DNA of 64,000 nucleotides, taken from assembly GCA_026214975.1 (NCBI GenBank), contig JAOBSW010001059.1, positions 1 through 64,000 of the forward strand. The letters run 5' to 3'. This DNA comes from Gentiana macrophylla. Lineage: Eukaryota > Streptophyta > Magnoliopsida > Gentianales > Gentianaceae. Positions 61,626 to 64,000 of this stretch are shown here, one piece after another. The notes beneath the pieces are model-generated. The model was not told the origin of the DNA. It was given only the letters and a program-made list of their open reading frames with translations, and ran no database searches. A program made the position numbers and the translations under genes. Positions within the stretch are counted from its first letter, which is position 1; every line of letters starts with the position of its first letter.

Positions 61626-62422
61626 TGTTGGTCCACTTGAAGAGCTTTGGTTAAGTTTCGAGAGGGTGAATAAACGCTAACACTTAAAACTTTGGGTTAA
61701 CAAGTTACCGCAACCCGGCGATCTGCGATTACGCGATAGTCCACCAAATCCCACTGATAACTGTCATTAAGCCGCAATCTACAATCATTGAGTGACTGGT
61801 AAGCGAATTAAATCAAAATTAAGCTCTTAATACTTATTTGTTAAATATGATACTAGTGATTAGATACTTAGTAGTGCAAGTGTATGAATTTGGTTTGTCT
61901 TAGATCTCGATTAGGATTGATAATGTGGCGGATAAACTAAGTGCGAGAATCTGATCTTAGAAGTAAATAAGCGTTTGTGAGTGGTTCCCCGTTAGAGTAA
62001 TCACAGCGATTCACTCTTCTCACTGTGATGTTGGAGCGAACAGAGATCTTTGATGTAGTTATTACAAAAAGATTCTAAGTTGATTGTCCTTCACCAATAA
62101 CTATGGCTTCATAAGTGACGACGAGCAAATAGGATTGCTACTCTGAGTCTTCGATGTCTTCGCCAGCGGGTTAGTTGCCCTCTTATGACTCCCTTTACAC
62201 AAACAGTCTTTCACACCCAACGGATCTATTTTGCTCTCTGTGTGTTCTTTATGAAAATAAGGATTAGATCAAGTAATTAATTCGATTGCGCGACTTGATT
62301 AGGATGACAATAATCAGATTGCCAGTCTGAAAGTAATGTATGCTTGATATAAGCTTGAATGCAGAGAATACTGCTTGAAGAATTTCTCTGAATCAGATAG
62401 CTTTATACTTTCGATGGGTTCG
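61626..62422 (-). repeat. Y 5' LTR (uninterrupted copy)
   Basis: About 797 bp and homologous to the split left copy. Plus-strand start TGTTGGTCCACTTG; then GGGTGAATAAACGC, AACACTTAAAACTTTGG, ATCTTTGATG and CCAATAACTATGGCTTC. It shows the sequence of Y's LTR without insert C, which is how C's insertion point (about 62172 equivalent) was recognised. It merges into satellite at about 62419-62438. Confidence 0.82.
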
Positions 62423-64000
62423 GTAAGGTGTTTTTAAATTCATGTTTTCTTCTTATTAACGAGTTCAAATTTGTGTTTTTCTCTGGTAGCGAGTTGTCCT
62501 TGTAGAAAAAATGTTTTTTCACGATAACGAGTTCACATCGCGGAAATTTGTGTTTTCCCATTATAGCGAGTAGAAATTTGTGTTTTTCTTTGGTAGCGAG
62601 TTCGAATTCATGTTTTCTTCTTATTAACGAGTTCAAATTTGTGTTTTTCTCACGGTAGCGAGTTGTCCTTGTAGAAAAAAATGTTTTTCCACGATAACGA
62701 GTTCACATCGCGGAAATTTGTGTTTTCCCATTATATGAGTAGAAATTTGTGTTTTTCTTTTAGTACGAGTTCGAATTCATGTTTTCTTCTTATTAACGAG
62801 TTCAAATTTGTATTTTTCTTTGGTAACGAGTTGTCATTGTAGAAAAAATATTTTTTTTCCACGATAGCGAGTTGACATCGCCGGAAATTTGTGTTTTCCC
62901 ATTATAGCGAGTAGAAATTTGTGTTTTTCTTTGGTAGCGAGTTCGAATTCATGTTTTCTTCTTATTGCGAGTTCAAATTTGTGTTTTTCTCACAGTAACG
63001 AGTTGTCCTTGTAGAAAAAATGTTTTTCCACGATAGCGAGTTCACATCGCGGAAATTTGTGTTTTCCCATTATAGCGAGTAGAAATTTGTGTTTTTCTTT
63101 GGTAGCGAGTTCGAATTCATGTTTTCTTCTTATTAACGAGTTCAAATTTGTGTTTTTCTCACGGTAGCGAGTTGTCCTTGTAGAAAAAATGTTTTTCTCC
63201 CTGACAATGAGTTCACATCGCCGGAAATTTGTGTTTTCCCATTATAACGAGTAGAAATTTGTGTTTTTTCTTTGGTAACGAGTTCGAATTCATGTTTTCT
63301 TCTTATTAACGAGTTCAAATTTGTGTTTTTCTCTGGTAACGAGTTGTCCTTGTAGAAAAAAATGTTTTTCACGATAACGAGTTCACATCGCGGAAATTTG
63401 TGTTTTCCCATTATAGCGAGTAGAAATTTGTGTTTTTTCTTTAGTAACGAGTTCGAATTCATGTTTTCTTCTTATTAACGAGTTCAAATTTGTGTTTTTC
63501 TCTGGTAACGATTTGTCCTTGTAGAAAAAATGTTTTTTCACGATAGCGAGTTGACATCGCGGAAATTTGTGTTTTCCCATTATAGCGAGTAGAAATTTGT
63601 GTTTTTTCTTTGGTAACGAGTTCGAATTCATGTTTTCTTCTTATTAACGAGTTCAAATTTGTGTTTTTCTCTGGTAACGAGTTGTCCTTGTAGAAAAAAT
63701 GTTTTTGATAATGAGTTCACATCGCCGGAAATTTGTGTTTTCCCATTAAACGAGTAGAAATTTGTGTTTTGTCTTTGGTAACAAGTTCGAATTCATGTTT
63801 TCTTCTTATTAACGGGTTCAAATTTGTGTTTTTCTCTGGTAACGAGTTATCCTTGTAGAAAAAATGTTTTTCCACGATAACGAGTTGACATCGCCGGAAA
63901 TTTGTGTTTTCCCATTATAGCGAGTAGAAATTTGTGTTTTTCTTTAGTATGAGTTCGAATTCATGTTTTCTTCTTATTAACGAGTTCAAATTTGTGTTTT
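62423..64000. repeat. Satellite array, right block, ~169-bp monomer
   Basis: Same satellite, same orientation. It resumes after element Y: partial agreement starts near TTCGGTAAGG (62419-62428), and identity is unmistakable from AATTCATGTTTTC near 62438. Successive GAGTAG landmarks at 62568, 62737, 62909, 63249, 63418, 63587, 63752 and 63922 give spacings of 165-172 bp (the 62909 to 63249 interval spans two monomers). The roughly nine monomers are nearly identical, far cleaner than the left block. The array runs off the window end. It continues the monomer broken at 11245 in the same register. Confidence 0.97.
63246..63414. repeat. Reference satellite monomer with five sub-repeats
   Basis: One clean monomer of 169 bp. 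It divides into five blocks, each opening with AACGAGT: 63246-63276 (31 bp), 63277-63307 (31), 63308-63337 (30), 63338-63375 (38) and 63376-63414 (39). Blocks 1, 3 and 5 also share AAATTTGTGTTTT. Block 2 has the related AATTCATGTTTTC. Block 4 is the most diverged but keeps the box and a late TGTTTTT. This suggests the monomer arose from a unit of about 30-39 bp. The boundaries are seen directly; the origin is inference. Confidence 0.85.

Larger units (their letters stand above)
11246..62422 (-). mobile_element. Element Y: outermost copia-type LTR retrotransposon (interrupted)
   Basis: Minus-strand Ty1/copia-type element that carries the whole nest. Its LTRs begin TGTTGGTCC on the plus strand at 11246 and 61626. 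The 5' LTR is about 797 bp. The 3' LTR is about 806 bp once insert C is removed. A tRNA-Met type primer site (TGGTATC on the minus strand) adjoins the 5' LTR at 61612-61623. Reading leftward on the minus strand are gag, protease, integrase, reverse transcriptase and RNase H in copia order (integrase before RT). C, Z and W interrupt it. Without them the interior is about 11.6 kb, long for copia and closest in layout to Sireviruses, which often carry an extra ORF after pol. The clade call is inference. Confidence 0.82.

Noticed and set aside
1..64000. Search for host genes, tRNA or rRNA genes, or a novel gene cluster
   Set aside because: Nearly all sequence between the satellites is assigned to five LTR elements by paired LTRs, primer sites or pol motifs. 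No independent gene with exon structure or a complete domain was found.

Overview
The window looks like plant nuclear DNA from a heterochromatic, probably centromeric or pericentromeric, region. Two satellite blocks (1-11245 and about 62423-64000) share one tandem monomer of about 169 bp. Everything between them is a nest of LTR retrotransposons. The Athila/Tat-like Ty3/gypsy and Sirevirus-like Ty1/copia features, the tRNA-Asp and tRNA-Met type primer sites and the AT-rich long LTRs are all typical of flowering plants. I see no host protein gene, tRNA, rRNA, CRISPR array or bacterial operon, and I do not name a species.

Layout: the outermost element, called Y here, is a minus-strand copia-type element inserted in the satellite. 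Its 5' LTR is at 61626-62422 and its 3' LTR is split into 11246-11799 and 18702-18953. Other elements have cut Y into pieces. C (11800-18701, plus strand, copia-like, short interior) sits in Y's 3' LTR. Z (21829-33444, minus strand, gypsy) sits in Y's long 3' region. W (39690-59142, plus strand, gypsy) sits just upstream of Y's protease motif. V (42161-49970, plus strand, gypsy-like, no recognisable pol) sits inside the gag of W. Removing the inserts leaves Y in a sensible order on the minus strand: 5' LTR, tRNA-Met primer site, gag with a zinc knuckle, protease, integrase, reverse transcriptase, RNase H, about 5.8 kb of unexplained 3' sequence, 3' LTR. Removing Y restores the satellite in the same monomer register, with a candidate target duplication TTTGG/TTCGG.

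The recognisable coding pieces are fragments of retrotransposon polyproteins. All are broken by stops and short indels, so they are annotated as pseudogenes. The LTR pairs, and most satellite copies on the left, also differ by many 1-3 base indels. Either the elements are old or the sequence carries substantial long-read error; I cannot separate these from one window. Individual frameshifts should therefore not be over-read.

The points most worth following up are the restored satellite phase across a 51 kb nest, the five-part internal structure of the satellite monomer, Y's large 3' region with an internal TATA-like promoter and ORF, and the two elements without recognisable polymerase (C and V). 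I found no convincing new defence or metabolic system.
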